From the NCBI RefSeq assembly GCF_900104525.1, contig NZ_LT629711.1:1922001-1986000 (forward strand): a stretch of DNA of 64,000 nt, in the 5' to 3' direction. Source of the stretch: Pedococcus dokdonensis (lineage in GTDB: Bacteria; Actinomycetota; Actinomycetes; Actinomycetales; Dermatophilaceae). Positions 49,818 to 58,567 of the stretch are shown in pieces (within the stretch, counting starts at the first letter, position 1; each line of letters starts with the position of its first letter). The notes under the pieces were generated by a model. That model searched no databases. It saw nothing but the letters and a program-made list of their open reading frames with translations, and was not told where the DNA came from. The position numbers were made by a program, and so were the translations under genes.

Positions 49818-49899
49818 GCCACGCGCCCTACGACACTGAGCCACGCGCCCTACGCCACTGAGCCACGCGTCAGACGACACCGAGCCACGCGTCATACCG
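49812..49899. repeat. 22-bp tandem repeat, four units, starting at a stop codon
   Basis: Units of CACTGAGCCACGCGCCCTAC plus 2 nt occupy 49812-49833, 49834-49855, 49856-49877 and 49878-49899; the last two diverge. The first CACTGA is the final His codon and stop of the response regulator gene, so the repeat has copied the gene end. No spacers or larger dyad are present. Confidence 0.9.
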
Positions 49900-49913
49900 A
49901 CGCCGGCACCATC

Positions 49914-49947
49914 GCGAAGGACCCCGCCGGCCGGCGGGGTCCTTCGC
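49914..49947. terminator. 34-bp perfect palindrome, bidirectional terminator
   Basis: GCGAAGGACCCCGCCGG (49914-49930) is followed directly by its exact reverse complement (49931-49947). It separates the converging response regulator and tadC2 genes and would fold as a strong hairpin from either strand. Confidence 0.8.
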
Positions 49948-49974
49948 GGTTCCGGGGCGCGGGTGGCGCCGGGG

Positions 49975-50898
49975 TCACATGTTGCCGAAGGTCTCCGCGA
50001 TGCGGATGGCGCCGGGGCCGATGATGACGATGAAGAGCGCCGGGAAGATGAACAGCAGCATCGGGAAGAGGATCTTCACCGGCACCTTCTGGGCCTTCTC
50101 CTCGGCCCGCTGACGACGGACCAGGCGCATCTGGTTGGACTGCTCGCGCAGCACGTTGCCGATCGGCAGACCGAGGCGGTCGGCCTGGACCAGCGCGCTC
50201 ACGAACGTCTTGGCCTCGGGGACCGTCGTGCGGGCCGCGAGCGAGCTGAACGCCGCGCCACGCGACTTGCCGATCTGGATCTCGGAGAGGACGCGGGCGA
50301 ACTCGCCGGAGACCGGACCGGTGGTCGACCGGGCCACCTGCAGCAGCGCCGCGTCGAAGCCCTGACCGGCCTCCACACACACCGTGAGCATGTCGAGCGC
50401 GTCGGCGAGGCCCCGCTGGAGGTCCTCCTGACGCTTCTGGCCCACGTTCATGAGCAGCAGGTCGGGCAGGAAGAAGCCCGCCACCGCGGCCGCGGCGGCG
50501 ATGAGCAGCCCGCGGAGGCTGAGGCCGCCACCGAGCACCAGGCCGAGCAGGCCACCGACGAACAGGCCGATGCCCTTGGCACCCATCACCCGCTCCACGG
50601 TCCACTCACCCGGGTTGCCGGCCAGGTCGAGCCGGCGCACCATGCGCTCGTTCGTCCCGGTCGGGGAGAGCCGCTGGGCGAGCGCACGGGTCTGGTTGAG
50701 CAAGGGGGCGACGAGCCGCTCCATGGCGGGGAGCTCGGACTTGCCGACCTCACGCTTGTCGACGGTGCGCTCGATCAGGTCGAGCGACCGCGCGACACCC
50801 GTGGGAGCACCGGCTCCCAACGACACCGCGAGCACGATCGTCATCAGCGCGATGCCGACGGCGACGAGGGCGACGACCAGCAGAATGAGTCCCATCAT
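49975..50898 (-). CDS. tadC: TadC-like platform protein (type II secretion F family), second Tad locus
   Basis: About 307 aa. The N-terminal helix (LILLVVALVAVGIALMTIVL), a middle pair (about 105-150), a T2SSF domain (LADALDMLTVCVEAGQGFDA, KILFPMLLFIFPALFIVIIG) and the C-terminal helix match TadC. Start codons crowd together (GTG 50901, ATG 50898, ATG 50895), overlapping the tadB stop, so the exact first residue is uncertain. It is the last gene of the locus. Confidence 0.9.
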   Translation of the reverse strand: MMGLILLVVALVAVGIALMTIVLAVSLGAGAPTGVARSLDLIERTVDKREVGKSELPAMERLVAPLLNQTRALAQRLSPTGTNERMVRRLDLAGNPGEWTVERVMGAKGIGLFVGGLLGLVLGGGLSLRGLLIAAAAAVAGFFLPDLLLMNVGQKRQEDLQRGLADALDMLTVCVEAGQGFDAALLQVARSTTGPVSGEFARVLSEIQIGKSRGAAFSSLAARTTVPEAKTFVSALVQADRLGLPIGNVLREQSNQMRLVRRQRAEEKAQKVPVKILFPMLLFIFPALFIVIIGPGAIRIAETFGNM

Positions 50899-52874
50899 CA
50901 CACCTTCACGTCCACGACTTTACGCATCCAGAACATGCCGATCCCGAGCGAGATGATCCCGCCGACGATCATGATGATCCCGAGCGTGGTGGTCCAGAGC
51001 AGCTGGATGTAGTCGTGGTTGGTCTTCATCGTGTAGAGGAAGATGCCGATCGGCAGGGCCACGAGGATGTAGGCGGACAGGCGCCCCTCAGCGGAGAGCG
51101 CGCGCACGTGCCGGCGCAGCTCCTCGCGCTCGCGGAGCGTCTTGGCCGTGGTGCGCAGGGTCTCGGCCAGGTTGCCACCGACCTCGCGCTGGATGCGGAT
51201 CGCCATGGACGTCCAGCGCATGTTCTCGCTGTCCATCCGGGCGGCCATCCGCTCGAGTGCGTCGGAGACGTCGGAGCCGATCCGGGTCTCGGCCAGCGCT
51301 CGGGAGAACTCCTTGGCGGCCGGGTCGGCGGCGTCCTTGGCCACTGCGTCGAGCGCCTGGGGCAACGAGAAACCGGTGCTGAGGCTGCTCGCCACCAGGG
51401 TGAGCACGTCCGGCAGCTGGGCCTCGAACTTCTTGCCACGGCGGTTCGAGAGGAACTTCAGGATGAAGGCCGGGGCGAAGACCCCGACCAGCAGGCCGAT
51501 CAGCGCCGCGACCAGCATGGCGATCACGCCGCTGTGGAACAGCACCATGAAGGTCGCGACCGAGACCACGATGGCCACGATCCGCAGCACCCACCACTCA
51601 CCAGCGCGCAGCGGCAGGTCGGCGCGCGAGATGTGGGCCATCGTCTTGCTCGTCGAGTCGCGGCCCTCCATCATGCGCTCGCCGAGGAACACGAGGTTCT
51701 CGGACACCGCGTTGGGGCGCGACTTTCCCTTGCCGATGGCCGCGGTGGCGGCGACGTAGCGGTCGATGTTCTCGACGCGCTTGGTGCGACCGGACTTGAA
51801 GGAGCCGCTCGAGAGCGCGATCACCATGGCCATCAGCGCGACGAACACCGCCCCCATGCCGAGGCCGAGGATGGGCGACACCCCGAGGACCGGCAGGGTC
51901 GCGGCGGGTGCCCCGCCCTTGATGACGTCCTCGGTCGGCCCGGTGATGGGCGACGTGTCGGCAGCCGCCTTGGTGGGGCTCGCGGCGACGCCCGCACCGA
52001 AGTCGACCAGGGCCGTGGTGGCGAACGCCTTGCCGCCGGACTTGCCGGCGATCTTGATGTTCTGGGCGCCACCGACGCCGGCCGGCAGGGGCATCGAGAA
52101 GCTGAGCTGGGAGGCGAGGGTCTTGGCGGCCGAGGTGAAGGCGTTCTGGACGCTGCCCGCGTTGGCTGCGGAGACGACGCTGCCGCCCCCGGCCTTGGTG
52201 AAGCTCTGGAGCACGCTGACGTTGCTGTCGGTGGACTTGAACGAGACGGCCTCGGCCCGGACCTTGGCGCTCTTCAGGGCGGCCACCGTGGTCGCCTGGG
52301 TGGCGCTGCTCGCGGTGTCACCGCCGTCGCTGAGGAGCAGGATGCTGCGCTCGCCCCTTGATCCGAGGGTGCGGACCGCGAGGTTGACGCCGTCGTACAG
52401 CGCGGTCTCGCCGTCGGCGGTGAGGTCGTTGACGGCGGCCTGCACCTTGCCCTGGTCAGCCGTGGGCGCGAGGTCGAGGGTGGCCTTGCCGGAGAACGAC
52501 ACGACGCCCACCCGGACGTCGTCGGGCACGCTCTTGAGGAAGGCCGCGACGGCGGAGCGCACGGTGGCCATCCCGGAGGTCCCCATCGAGCCGCTGGTGT
52601 CGACGACGATGATCGTCGTGCGCGCCACCGGCGAGCCCGTGCCACTGGTGATCGCGTCGACCGGGTAGGTCTTGCCGGCGACGGTGACGTCGAGCGACGG
52701 GTCGATGTCGGAGCCGTTCGTCGAGGCGATCAGCCCGACGAGGTTGCCCGACTTCACCTCGATCCCGGTCACGTTGACGGTGCTGTCCGCGGCTGCGGCC
52801 GGGACGGCAGCGAGGAGCCCGACCACCGCAGCGGTCAGGAGCGCCCGGAGGGCGCGGGGAGAACCACGAAACAT
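50898..52874 (-). CDS. tadB: fusion of a secreted VWA domain to TadB (type II secretion F family)
   Basis: 658 aa. A Sec signal peptide (LLTAAVVGLLAAVPAAAADS) precedes an external von Willebrand factor A domain (about 85-260) with the full MIDAS start DTSGSMG and LLLSDGGDT, a linker, a membrane helix near 335-355, then a TadB/T2SSF domain (LPDVLTLVASSLSTGFSLPQ) with four helices. The ordinary TadB is the C-terminal half. The VWA part faces outside and could bind a ligand, pilin or cell wall. TGATG overlap with tadA. Confidence 0.9.
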   Translation of the reverse strand: MFRGSPRALRALLTAAVVGLLAAVPAAAADSTVNVTGIEVKSGNLVGLIASTNGSDIDPSLDVTVAGKTYPVDAITSGTGSPVARTTIIVVDTSGSMGTSGMATVRSAVAAFLKSVPDDVRVGVVSFSGKATLDLAPTADQGKVQAAVNDLTADGETALYDGVNLAVRTLGSRGERSILLLSDGGDTASSATQATTVAALKSAKVRAEAVSFKSTDSNVSVLQSFTKAGGGSVVSAANAGSVQNAFTSAAKTLASQLSFSMPLPAGVGGAQNIKIAGKSGGKAFATTALVDFGAGVAASPTKAAADTSPITGPTEDVIKGGAPAATLPVLGVSPILGLGMGAVFVALMAMVIALSSGSFKSGRTKRVENIDRYVAATAAIGKGKSRPNAVSENLVFLGERMMEGRDSTSKTMAHISRADLPLRAGEWWVLRIVAIVVSVATFMVLFHSGVIAMLVAALIGLLVGVFAPAFILKFLSNRRGKKFEAQLPDVLTLVASSLSTGFSLPQALDAVAKDAADPAAKEFSRALAETRIGSDVSDALERMAARMDSENMRWTSMAIRIQREVGGNLAETLRTTAKTLREREELRRHVRALSAEGRLSAYILVALPIGIFLYTMKTNHDYIQLLWTTTLGIIMIVGGIISLGIGMFWMRKVVDVKV

Positions 52875-54238
52875 CAGAGTCCCTTGACGAAGAGGTCCGG
52901 CGGCAGCTCGATGCCCTGGTCGTGCAGGTCCTCCGCGAACTTCGGGCGCAGCCCGTTGCTCTTGAGCACGCCACGGAAGCGGCCCTGGTCGTCGCGGCCG
53001 GCGCTGTAGTCGAAGGAGAACAGGTCCTGCATGGTGATGATGTCGCCCTCCATGCCGATCACCTCGCTGATCGCGGTGACGCGACGCGAGCCGTCCTTCA
53101 TACGGGCCTGCTGGATGACCATGTCGACGGCGCCGGCCACCTGCTCGCGAATCGCTCGCACGGGCAGGTCGACACCGGCCATGAGCACCATGGTCTCGAG
53201 GCGGGAGAGGCTGTCGCGCGGGCTGTTGGCGTGCACGGTCGTCAGGGAGCCGTCGTGACCGGTGTTCATCGCCTGCAGCATGTCGAGGGCGGCGCCGTCA
53301 CGGCACTCACCGACGACGATGCGGTCAGGGCGCATACGCAGGGAGTTCTTCACCAGCTCACGGATGGGGATGGCGCCGCGACCCTCGATGTTGGAGGGAC
53401 GGGACTCCAGGCGCAGCACGTGGTCCTGGTGCAGCTGGAGCTCGGCGGCGTCCTCGATGGTGACGATGCGCTCGTCGTCGGGGATGAACGACGACACCAC
53501 GTTGAGCAGCGTCGTCTTACCGGAGCCGGTACCACCGGAGATGATGATGTTGCGGCGACCGCGGACGCAGGCCGAGAGGAAGTCACGGACCTGCGGCGTG
53601 AACGTGCCGAAGGCGATGAGGTCCTTGTCGGTGAACGGGTCGGTCGCGAACTTTCGGATGGTGAGCAGCGAGCCGTCGAGGGCGATCGGCGGGATGACCG
53701 CGTTGACACGCGAGCCGTCGGGCAGACGGGCGTCGACCAGCGGGCTGGCCTCGTCGACACGGCGGCCGACGCGACCCACGATCTTGTCGATCGTGCGGCG
53801 CAGGTGGGCGTCCGAGCTGAAGTGCGTCTCGACCGAGTACAGCTTGCCGGCGCGCTCCACGTAGATCTGGTCGGGTCCGTTGACCATGATCTCGGTGATC
53901 TCGCTGTCGCGCAGCAGCGGCTCCAGCGGGCCGTGGCCGAGGATCTCGTCGGAGACCTCCTGCGAGATGCGCGTGCGGTCGGCCAGGGACAGCGGGGTGT
54001 CCTCGTGGTCGATGACGTCCTGCAGCGTGTGGCGGACCTTCTGCTCGAGCTCGTTCTGGTCGAGGTGCGGGTCGTACAGCTGCGGGCCCAGCGAGTCGAG
54101 CAGCGCCTGGTGGACGCTGGCCTTGACCGTGGCGAACGGGTCCACGAGCCGCGGACGCTCGCTCGCGGTGGGAGCCGCGGCCTCGGTCGCGGACTGCTGG
54201 CTGCGCCGGACGCTCTCGAGCCGGTCGGCGAGGCTCAT
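52874..54238 (-). CDS. tadA: TadA/CpaF secretion ATPase, second Tad locus
   Basis: A 454-aa motor ATPase. An N-terminal three-helix region (about 1-110) precedes the sensor region EIMVNGPDQIYVERAG, Walker A SGGTGSGKTTLLN near residues 232-243, Walker B-like RIVVGECRDGAA near 290 and the His box TTVHANSPRDS. It is the canonical CpaF form, longer than the one at 3900. ATGA overlap with the CpaE gene. Confidence 0.95.
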   Translation of the reverse strand: MSLADRLESVRRSQQSATEAAAPTASERPRLVDPFATVKASVHQALLDSLGPQLYDPHLDQNELEQKVRHTLQDVIDHEDTPLSLADRTRISQEVSDEILGHGPLEPLLRDSEITEIMVNGPDQIYVERAGKLYSVETHFSSDAHLRRTIDKIVGRVGRRVDEASPLVDARLPDGSRVNAVIPPIALDGSLLTIRKFATDPFTDKDLIAFGTFTPQVRDFLSACVRGRRNIIISGGTGSGKTTLLNVVSSFIPDDERIVTIEDAAELQLHQDHVLRLESRPSNIEGRGAIPIRELVKNSLRMRPDRIVVGECRDGAALDMLQAMNTGHDGSLTTVHANSPRDSLSRLETMVLMAGVDLPVRAIREQVAGAVDMVIQQARMKDGSRRVTAISEVIGMEGDIITMQDLFSFDYSAGRDDQGRFRGVLKSNGLRPKFAEDLHDQGIELPPDLFVKGL

Positions 54239-55434
54239 CGGTTACCTCCACGCGAAAGGGACCAGCGGCCGGGCTTGGTGGCCGGCTGGCCGGGGGCCTG
54301 GGCCTGGGTGCCGCCGGTCGGGTTGTCGGGCAGGCGGATGAACCGGTCGGCGAGGTCGCGCAGGGCGAGGCTCACGGCGTGCTTCGGCTCGTCGAGGATG
54401 ATCGGCACGCCACGGTTGACCGAGGCGGGCACGGCGGTGCTGTTGGGCACCATCACGGCGATGTCCTGCTTGATCGCGGCGACGACGTCCTCGGGACGGA
54501 GCCCGACCTTGGCGTCGGAGCGGTTCAGGACGACGAGGCGGGAGTCCTTGCGGTTGCCCAGCAGGTCGAGGGTGTCGAGCGTCAGGCGCAGGTTCTTGAC
54601 CGCGGGGATGTCGAGCGTCGCGATGAGGATCAGCAGGTCGCTGTCGTCGAACGCCGCGAGGACGTGCGAGGTGAACGCCGGCGGGGTGTCGAGGATGACG
54701 TAGTCGTAGTGCCGCTTGGCCACGCGGATCAGCTCGGCCACCGTGGTGCCGGGCACGCGGTCGGCGTCGCTCGGCTCGGCCGGTGCGCTGATCGCCTCGA
54801 GACCGCTGTCGTGCTTGGTGACGACCGCGTTGATGGCCTGCTCGTCGATGTTGCCGGCCATGCCGACCAGGTCGATGATCGAGTTCTGGGGCAGCATCTG
54901 CAGGCTGATGCCGACGTCGCCGAAGGCCAGGTCGAGGTCGATCAGCAGCACCCGCGAGCCGGTGGCGGCGAGGTAGGCGCTGAGGTTGGTCGCGAAGGTC
55001 GTCTTGCCCACGCCACCCTTGGCCGAGAACACCGTGACGACTCGCGCCGTCTTGGCGCCGACGGTCTCACCGGAGTGCCCGCTCACGCGGGTGGACAGCT
55101 CGCGGCTGCGCCGCGCGGCGTCAGCCAGACCGGTCACGTCGTCGGCGGTGATGACCTCACGGACACCGGCCCGCAGGGCCTGGCCGAGCACCGCGACGTC
55201 GATCCGACGACGCAGGAGCAGCACGCCGAGCTCCGGGCGCTCGACCCGGCACAGCTCGGAGAAGGTGCAGGCGGCGTCCATGTCGACGTCGGGCCCGATC
55301 AGCACGAGCAGCTCGGTCGGGTTCTCCCCCAGGGCCCGCACCATGGCGGCCTGGTTGTCGATCCGCACGATCGATCCGACAGCGAAGTCGTAGCGCTCGG
55401 AGGCGCTCGGGTCCGCATCCCACAGCAGCGTCAT
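54235..55434 (-). CDS. cpaE: CpaE/TadZ-like ATPase
   Basis: A 399-aa protein. The N-terminal atypical receiver domain (about 1-110) lacks the phosphoacceptor pattern. A MinD/ParA ATPase follows, with the deviant Walker A FSAKGGVGKTTFATNLSAYL near residue 140 and LIDLDLAFGDVGISLQML. TadZ/CpaE proteins place the pilus machine at its site in the cell. ATG 55434 is preferred to an upstream in-frame start that would overlap cpaB. The C-terminus is a disordered Gln/Pro tail. Confidence 0.92.
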   Translation of the reverse strand: MTLLWDADPSASERYDFAVGSIVRIDNQAAMVRALGENPTELLVLIGPDVDMDAACTFSELCRVERPELGVLLLRRRIDVAVLGQALRAGVREVITADDVTGLADAARRSRELSTRVSGHSGETVGAKTARVVTVFSAKGGVGKTTFATNLSAYLAATGSRVLLIDLDLAFGDVGISLQMLPQNSIIDLVGMAGNIDEQAINAVVTKHDSGLEAISAPAEPSDADRVPGTTVAELIRVAKRHYDYVILDTPPAFTSHVLAAFDDSDLLILIATLDIPAVKNLRLTLDTLDLLGNRKDSRLVVLNRSDAKVGLRPEDVVAAIKQDIAVMVPNSTAVPASVNRGVPIILDEPKHAVSLALRDLADRFIRLPDNPTGGTQAQAPGQPATKPGRWSLSRGGNR

Positions 55435-55444
55435 GACGTACGCC

Positions 55445-56224
55445 TTACTTGGTCGAGAAGAGGGAGACTCCGGAGACGACCTTACCGAGGTCGACCTTGG
55501 CGTCGGTCCCACGGAGTGCGGCGTAGAGCCGCCCGGTCTGGATGCCGTGCACGAGGCGGACCGCGTCGGCCGGGGTCACGGCCACGGTGAGCAGGGCGCC
55601 GGCGACCGGGGCCGGAGCGGCCTCGCCGTCCTCGCCCGTCGCCGCCGGGGCGGCCGGGGTGAGGGAGGCCTCGCCCATCGCGATGACCAGGACGTCCTCG
55701 AGCAGGACCCGCGTCTGGGTGCCGGTCTCGCCCTTGGTGCTGGCGGAGTCGGCGGCGGAGACCACCGGGTCGAACGAGTCGAACAGGACGACGTGCGACC
55801 CCGGGGTGAGGAAGGTGCCGACCCGGGCGGGGTCGGACAGCGAGATGCTGACGGCCACCTGGCCGGCCGGCACCTCGATCGCCTTGGTGCCCACGGGCTT
55901 CACGCCGAAGCGGTCGCTGAGCACGTACTCACCGGGCTGGATGTCGGAGAGCGCGAAGAGCCCGCCGTTGCTGCCGTCGACGCCGGAGAGGGCGCCCAGC
56001 GGCACACCCTTGGAGGCGACCGAGGTCTTGACGATCAGCCCGCTCTGCACGGCGTCCTTGAGCGTCGTCCCGGAGGGGACCAGCGACTTCACGACGTAGA
56101 CGTTGGCGGGCTGCTGGGAGGCCACTGCCCGCGCGTCGGCTCCGCGGGCATACAGCAGCACGGCCGTGACGCCCACCAGGGCGACGACGGCTGCCGCAAG
56201 GATGGCGACGATTCTGCGTCCCAT
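55445..56224 (-). CDS. cpaB: CpaB/RcpC Flp pilus assembly protein
   Basis: A 259-aa protein. A membrane anchor (RRIVAILAAAVVALVGVTAV) is followed by an SAF domain (VYVVKSLVPSGTTLKDAVQS, IQPGEYVLSDRFG) and the RcpC domain (VAVSISLSDPARVGTFLTPG, SHVVLFD, LLTVAVTPADAVRLVHGIQT). It acts on the outer side of the membrane in Flp pilus assembly. It lies 28 nt after the flp gene at 56253 and 10 nt before cpaE. Confidence 0.92.
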   Translation of the reverse strand: MGRRIVAILAAAVVALVGVTAVLLYARGADARAVASQQPANVYVVKSLVPSGTTLKDAVQSGLIVKTSVASKGVPLGALSGVDGSNGGLFALSDIQPGEYVLSDRFGVKPVGTKAIEVPAGQVAVSISLSDPARVGTFLTPGSHVVLFDSFDPVVSAADSASTKGETGTQTRVLLEDVLVIAMGEASLTPAAPAATGEDGEAAPAPVAGALLTVAVTPADAVRLVHGIQTGRLYAALRGTDAKVDLGKVVSGVSLFSTK

Positions 56225-56252
56225 GATCTGTCAGTCCTCGATCTCTGCTTGG

Positions 56253-56486
56253 TTAAAGGTGGAAGGCACTGCTCGGCACCTCGAAGAGGTGGACGGCGTT
56301 CGTGCCGAAGACGGTGACGGCGGCGACGATGACCAGGGCGATGAGGCTGACCATGATCGCGTACTCGACGGAGGTGGCGCCGAGCTCTTGCCGGCGACTG
56401 CGACCACGGGTTCGGGCCGGGGCCAGGAGAGCCGCACGTGCCCGCGAACGACGATCAGCGAGGCCGCGACGTCTGGTTGCGTTCAC
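56253..56486 (-). CDS. Flp-family type IVb pilin with long Arg-rich leader
   Basis: A 77-aa prepilin. The leader is about 36 residues with many Arg (RRRGLADRRSRARAALLAPA); the likely prepilin peptidase site is in QELG-ATSVEYA, followed by the pilin helix IMVSLIALVIVAAVTVFG and a short tail. The conserved Glu and Tyr of Flp pilins are present. The leader is longer than that of the 57-aa pilin at 56741, so the two may be processed or used differently. No TadV-type peptidase lies in the window. Confidence 0.87.
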   Translation of the reverse strand: MNATRRRGLADRRSRARAALLAPARTRGRSRRQELGATSVEYAIMVSLIALVIVAAVTVFGTNAVHLFEVPSSAFHL

Positions 56487-56680
56487 GCGATTCTCCTGTG
56501 GGTGTTCGGACCAGGGGGTCAGGGACTGACTGCGGTCCGGTGAGAATGTGGGCCCGGGCTGCGACCCGGGCGGGGGGCTCCTCCCGGAGCCCTGAGCCGT
56601 TCGGCTCGATGTCGGTCAACACTGCTGCCCACGGCAGCCAGTGCCTCCCCCCGACACCTTGCGGTGCACGATGCCATTCG

Positions 56681-56722
56681 GCTGGGGTCGGATACCGCCC
56701 GGAGGCGTTCCCCGACCCCAGC
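56681..56722. terminator. 11-bp stem-loop downstream of the first flp gene
   Basis: GCTGGGGTCGG (56681-56691) pairs perfectly with CCGACCCCAGC (56712-56722), 19 nt after the stop of the pilin at 56741. It would let the pilin message end early and exceed the downstream tad genes. A further hairpin (GCCCGGG 56552-56558 with CCCGGGC 56565-56571) lies nearer the next pilin gene. No other gene is seen in 56487-56740. Confidence 0.65.
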
Positions 56723-56740
56723 TCGGCTGAGGCCGACGAA

Positions 56741-56914
56741 TCAGACGCTGGTGGCGGTCTTCTGGAACAGGCCGCTCAGGTTGGTGCCGAGGACGGACAC
56801 CGCAACGATGATGACGATGGCGATGAGGGCGACCATGAGGCCGTACTCGACGGCGGTGGCGCCGCGCTCGCGGGTGGCCATGTGGTTCTGGAGCTTCGCA
56901 ACGAACTTGAGCAT
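56741..56914 (-). CDS. flp: Flp-family type IVb pilin
   Basis: A 57-aa prepilin. The short leader LKFVAKLQNHMATRERG is followed by ATAVEYGLMVALIAIVIIVA, the classic Flp motif with conserved Glu and Tyr, and a short tail ending FQKTATSV. ATG 56914 has AAAGGA 9 nt upstream. It heads the second Tad locus and is probably the main pilin, since its gene is closest to the promoter and followed by a terminator-like hairpin. Confidence 0.92.
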   Translation of the reverse strand: MLKFVAKLQNHMATRERGATAVEYGLMVALIAIVIIVAVSVLGTNLSGLFQKTATSV

Positions 56915-56962
56915 TGGAGTGAGTCCTTTCGAGACCAACGGGAGTTGAGACGGGGTGCCTCA

Positions 56963-56979
56963 GCGAGTAGAAGACTCGC
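56963..56979. promoter_or_regulatory. inverted repeat in the flp/membrane-protein divergent promoter region
   Basis: GCGAGT-AGAAG-ACTCGC lies 49 nt upstream of the flp ATG in the 198-nt region that separates the pilus locus from the divergent GT-C-like operon. It is well placed for a regulator of both. No gene is seen in 56915-57112. Confidence 0.4.
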
Positions 56980-57112
56980 AGTAGGCGGGGGCCCGGGTAA
57001 TCGGCCGTCACGTCAACCTCCAGTGGCACCTTCGGGTCCGCCAACTCACCCGTTCGGGCGATGTTGCCGCCTCGGCTCGCCGGGTAGTACGCGGGTGCGT
57101 GAGGATGGGCGC

Positions 57113-58567
57113 ATGCCCGACCTGAGCGCTCTGCGTGGTGGGGGCGTCAAGGCTCTGGGTCCCGTGGCAGTGGTGGGGGCGGCGCTCTTCGCCGCCCGGC
57201 CCGTCTCCGATCCCTCCCCGTGGCTCCACCTGCGGGTGGGGCAGTTCCTCGCCGGCGGTGGGCGGTTCTCCGCGACCGACCCGTGGGCGCCGCTGGCGGC
57301 GCACACCTACGTCCCGACCCAGTGGCTGCCGTCCGTGGTCGTGGACGCCCTCTACGACCGGTTCGGCCTGGATGCCGTCGTCTGGGCGCGGATGGTCGGG
57401 ATCGCCCTGCTCGTGGCCGTCGTCCTGGTCACTGCCCGGCAGGTCGCCGGGCGGGTGGCCGCGCTGGCCACGACCGCTGCCGTCGTGGCCGCCTCCTGGC
57501 CGGCGCTGAGCGAGCGCCCGCAGCTGCTCGGCTTCGTGCTGCTGGTCCCGATCATCGCCGGCTGGGTCGCCACCGGGCACGATCGGCGGGCGCGCTGGTG
57601 GCTGGTGCCGCTCACCTGGCTCTGCGCCTGCACCCACGGGATCTGGTCGCTGGGCCTGGTCGTCGGGGCGCTGGTCGTCGGGTCACTGGCCACCGAGGCG
57701 GTCGTCACGACGTGGCGCGCCGCCAAGGCCGCCGCGCAGGCCGGCGAGCAACCACCCACCGGCTCGACGGGCACCGGTCGGCTGGCCCTGGTGTGGCTGG
57801 CCTGCCTGGCCGCGGCCGCGGCCACGCCGCTCGGTCCGAAGCTGGTGCTGACCCCGTTCACGGTCGGCAGCAACGGCCGCTCCTTCGTCGACGAGTGGCT
57901 CCCCACCTCGGTCCGGCAGCCGCACGTCCTGGTCGCCCTCGCGATGGTCGTCGGGCTGGCCGGCCTCTGGGTCGCCCGCGAGCACCGGCCCCGGCTGTGG
58001 GAGGTCGTCCTGCTCGTCGCGGCGCTCGGTCTGATCATGTCGATGCAGCGCACCGTCCCGGTCGGGGCGTTCGTCGTCGCACCGATGCTGGCGCGAGAGC
58101 TCGACCTGCGGTGGTCGCCGGCCCAGGGCAAGGCAGGTATGCCGGTCCGCGAGCGCCTCGCGGTCCTCGCCGCCGTCGTGCTCGCCGCTGCTCTCGCGGT
58201 CCCCGTCGCGGCCGCCACGTCCGTCGGTCCGCAGTACGTGCCGACCGGCGTCCAGCCGGCCCTGGACGCCCTCGCCCCGGGCACGCGCCTGATCGCCGAG
58301 GGCGACGTCACCGGCTGGCTGCTCTTCGCGGCGCCGAACACCGACCCCGTCTTCGACCTGCGGATCGAGTCCTACGACCCGGTCTACGTCCGCCACTTCA
58401 TCGAGGCCATGGACGCCCAGCAGGGCTGGGACGGGTTCGTGCGCTCGACGGGCGCGCAGGCCGCGCTGCTCACCGACGACTCACCGCTGGCCCTGGCACT
58501 CCAGGACGTCTGGCACTGGCGGGTCGTACAGCACGACCGCGGGTTCGTCCTGCTGGAGGCGGCGTGA
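57113..58567 (+). CDS. polytopic membrane protein, GT-C glycosyltransferase-like (paralogue 2)
   Basis: A 484-aa protein with about ten helices. The first external loop is DPSPWLHLRVGQFLAG, followed by HTYVPTQWLPSVVVDALYD. The block RARWWLVPLTWLCACTHGIW matches the paralogues at 42248 and 58564. It lacks the acidic-Trp-His pair of paralogue 3 at the first position (SPWLH against DTWWH), so it may have changed activity. A C-terminal external domain of about 115 residues follows. It is first in an operon diverging from flp. Confidence 0.73.
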   Translation: MPDLSALRGGGVKALGPVAVVGAALFAARPVSDPSPWLHLRVGQFLAGGGRFSATDPWAPLAAHTYVPTQWLPSVVVDALYDRFGLDAVVWARMVGIALLVAVVLVTARQVAGRVAALATTAAVVAASWPALSERPQLLGFVLLVPIIAGWVATGHDRRARWWLVPLTWLCACTHGIWSLGLVVGALVVGSLATEAVVTTWRAAKAAAQAGEQPPTGSTGTGRLALVWLACLAAAAATPLGPKLVLTPFTVGSNGRSFVDEWLPTSVRQPHVLVALAMVVGLAGLWVAREHRPRLWEVVLLVAALGLIMSMQRTVPVGAFVVAPMLARELDLRWSPAQGKAGMPVRERLAVLAAVVLAAALAVPVAAATSVGPQYVPTGVQPALDALAPGTRLIAEGDVTGWLLFAAPNTDPVFDLRIESYDPVYVRHFIEAMDAQQGWDGFVRSTGAQAALLTDDSPLALALQDVWHWRVVQHDRGFVLLEAA

